From Symbiodinium natans (lineage: Eukaryota; Sar; Dinophyceae; Suessiales; Symbiodiniaceae): DNA of 21,191 bases. The stretch spans positions 1-21,191 of the forward strand of contig CAJNDS010001371.1 in the NCBI GenBank assembly GCA_905221605.1, written 5' to 3'. Under the pieces are notes generated by a model, which worked only from the letters and a program-made list of their open reading frames with translations, searched no databases and was not told the origin of the DNA. Made by a program: the position numbers and the translations under genes. This document shows positions 20,870 through 21,191 of the stretch, piece by piece; position 1 is the first letter of the stretch, and the number at the start of each line of letters is the position of its first letter.

Positions 20870-21064
20870 CTAGGCTTTGAGGGGTTTAGGGCTATCAAGG
20901 GACGAAAGGAGGGACCCGTAAAACGGACCTTGGGGCTTCTTTGGGGCTTATGTAGGGGATACTGTGTAGATGTGGAAGTTGTCCCGCAAGACGGAAGTTT
21001 TCCCAATCCCGCCGTGCTCTGCGGGAACGCTGCAAAACTGTAAAGGGGTTATATAGGGAAATAA
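20870..21064. other. Spacer before the boundary element
   Basis: One TTTAGGG at 20884, otherwise unique. Short ORFs exist on both strands. No supported gene apart from the possible minus-strand exon at 20869-20808. Confidence 0.4.
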
Positions 21065-21191
21065 GATTTAAGAGCCTCCGGCTCAAGCCGCCGACCCCGC
21101 TGGAGCATAGTTGAAAGGTTTAAACGCGCTCGTCAGCTCAACAAAAGTTGATTTGCTTGAGCCTCTGTGAAACGTTGGGGGGGGGGGGGGG
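21065..21191. repeat. Boundary element, right copy, ending in a G run
   Basis: Direct repeat of 3209-3321 about 17.86 kb away, including the terminal TGTGAAACGTT and G run where the window stops. Beyond the conserved core the two copies differ by insertions (for example the stretch at about 21107-21160). Confidence 0.8.

Noticed and set aside
21070-21090. GGCTCAAG in the boundary element resembles the end of the dinoflagellate spliced leader
   Set aside because: Only 8 bases match and the preceding CCATTTT is absent; the short GC-rich match is likely chance.

Overview
The window looks like a nuclear, repeat-dominated stretch of a eukaryotic microalga. The dominant repeat is the Arabidopsis-type telomere heptamer (TTTAGGG on one strand, CCCTAAA on the other), present as dozens of short interstitial tracts in both orientations. 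Nothing bacterial is visible: no long ORFs, operons or ribosome-binding sites. TTTAGGG telomeres fit green algae, plants and dinoflagellates. The 107-bp element at 8510-8616 resembles, from memory only, an inverted-repeat element whose translation recurs in Symbiodiniaceae (dinoflagellate) protein sets. A dinoflagellate is therefore my first guess and a green alga my second. All calls were made by eye, without any search.

Layout. 1-3213 is a GC-rich satellite: a degenerate field, two tandem monomers of about 1.25 kb (681-1936 and 1937-3184) and the first bases of a third. Each monomer carries a 30-32 bp perfect palindrome and is built of modules delimited by a 17-bp GATGATGC-type motif. 3209-3470 is a boundary element followed by a G-homopolymer field. 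The same boundary element returns at 21065-21191, where the window ends in another G run. Between these, 3.6-20.8 kb is a mosaic of telomere-type tracts and short unique islands.

The main result concerns these islands. Many of them read as short exons: an open frame with coding-like composition, bounded by an AG acceptor and a GT donor, with the telomere-type tract forming the flanking intron sequence. The best cases are phase-coherent chains: a plus-strand 3' gene end at 18200-18742 (four exons with a stop, plus an upstream pair at 17853-18012), a minus-strand gene end at 20701-20266 (three exons with a stop), and a plus-strand chain at 14210-15261. A frequent arrangement is CCCTAAA tract, exon, TTTAGGG tract. 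Introns then begin with G-strand and end with C-strand telomere repeats, which are complementary. I recognise no protein family, so products are left unnamed.

Inserted in the mosaic are three short inverted-repeat (MITE-like) families, a hairpin minisatellite at 13186-13452, variant telomere dialects (TTTTAGGG, TTTGGGG, TTCAGGG, TTTTGGGG) and several microsatellites. Some microsatellites sit exactly at proposed splice sites.
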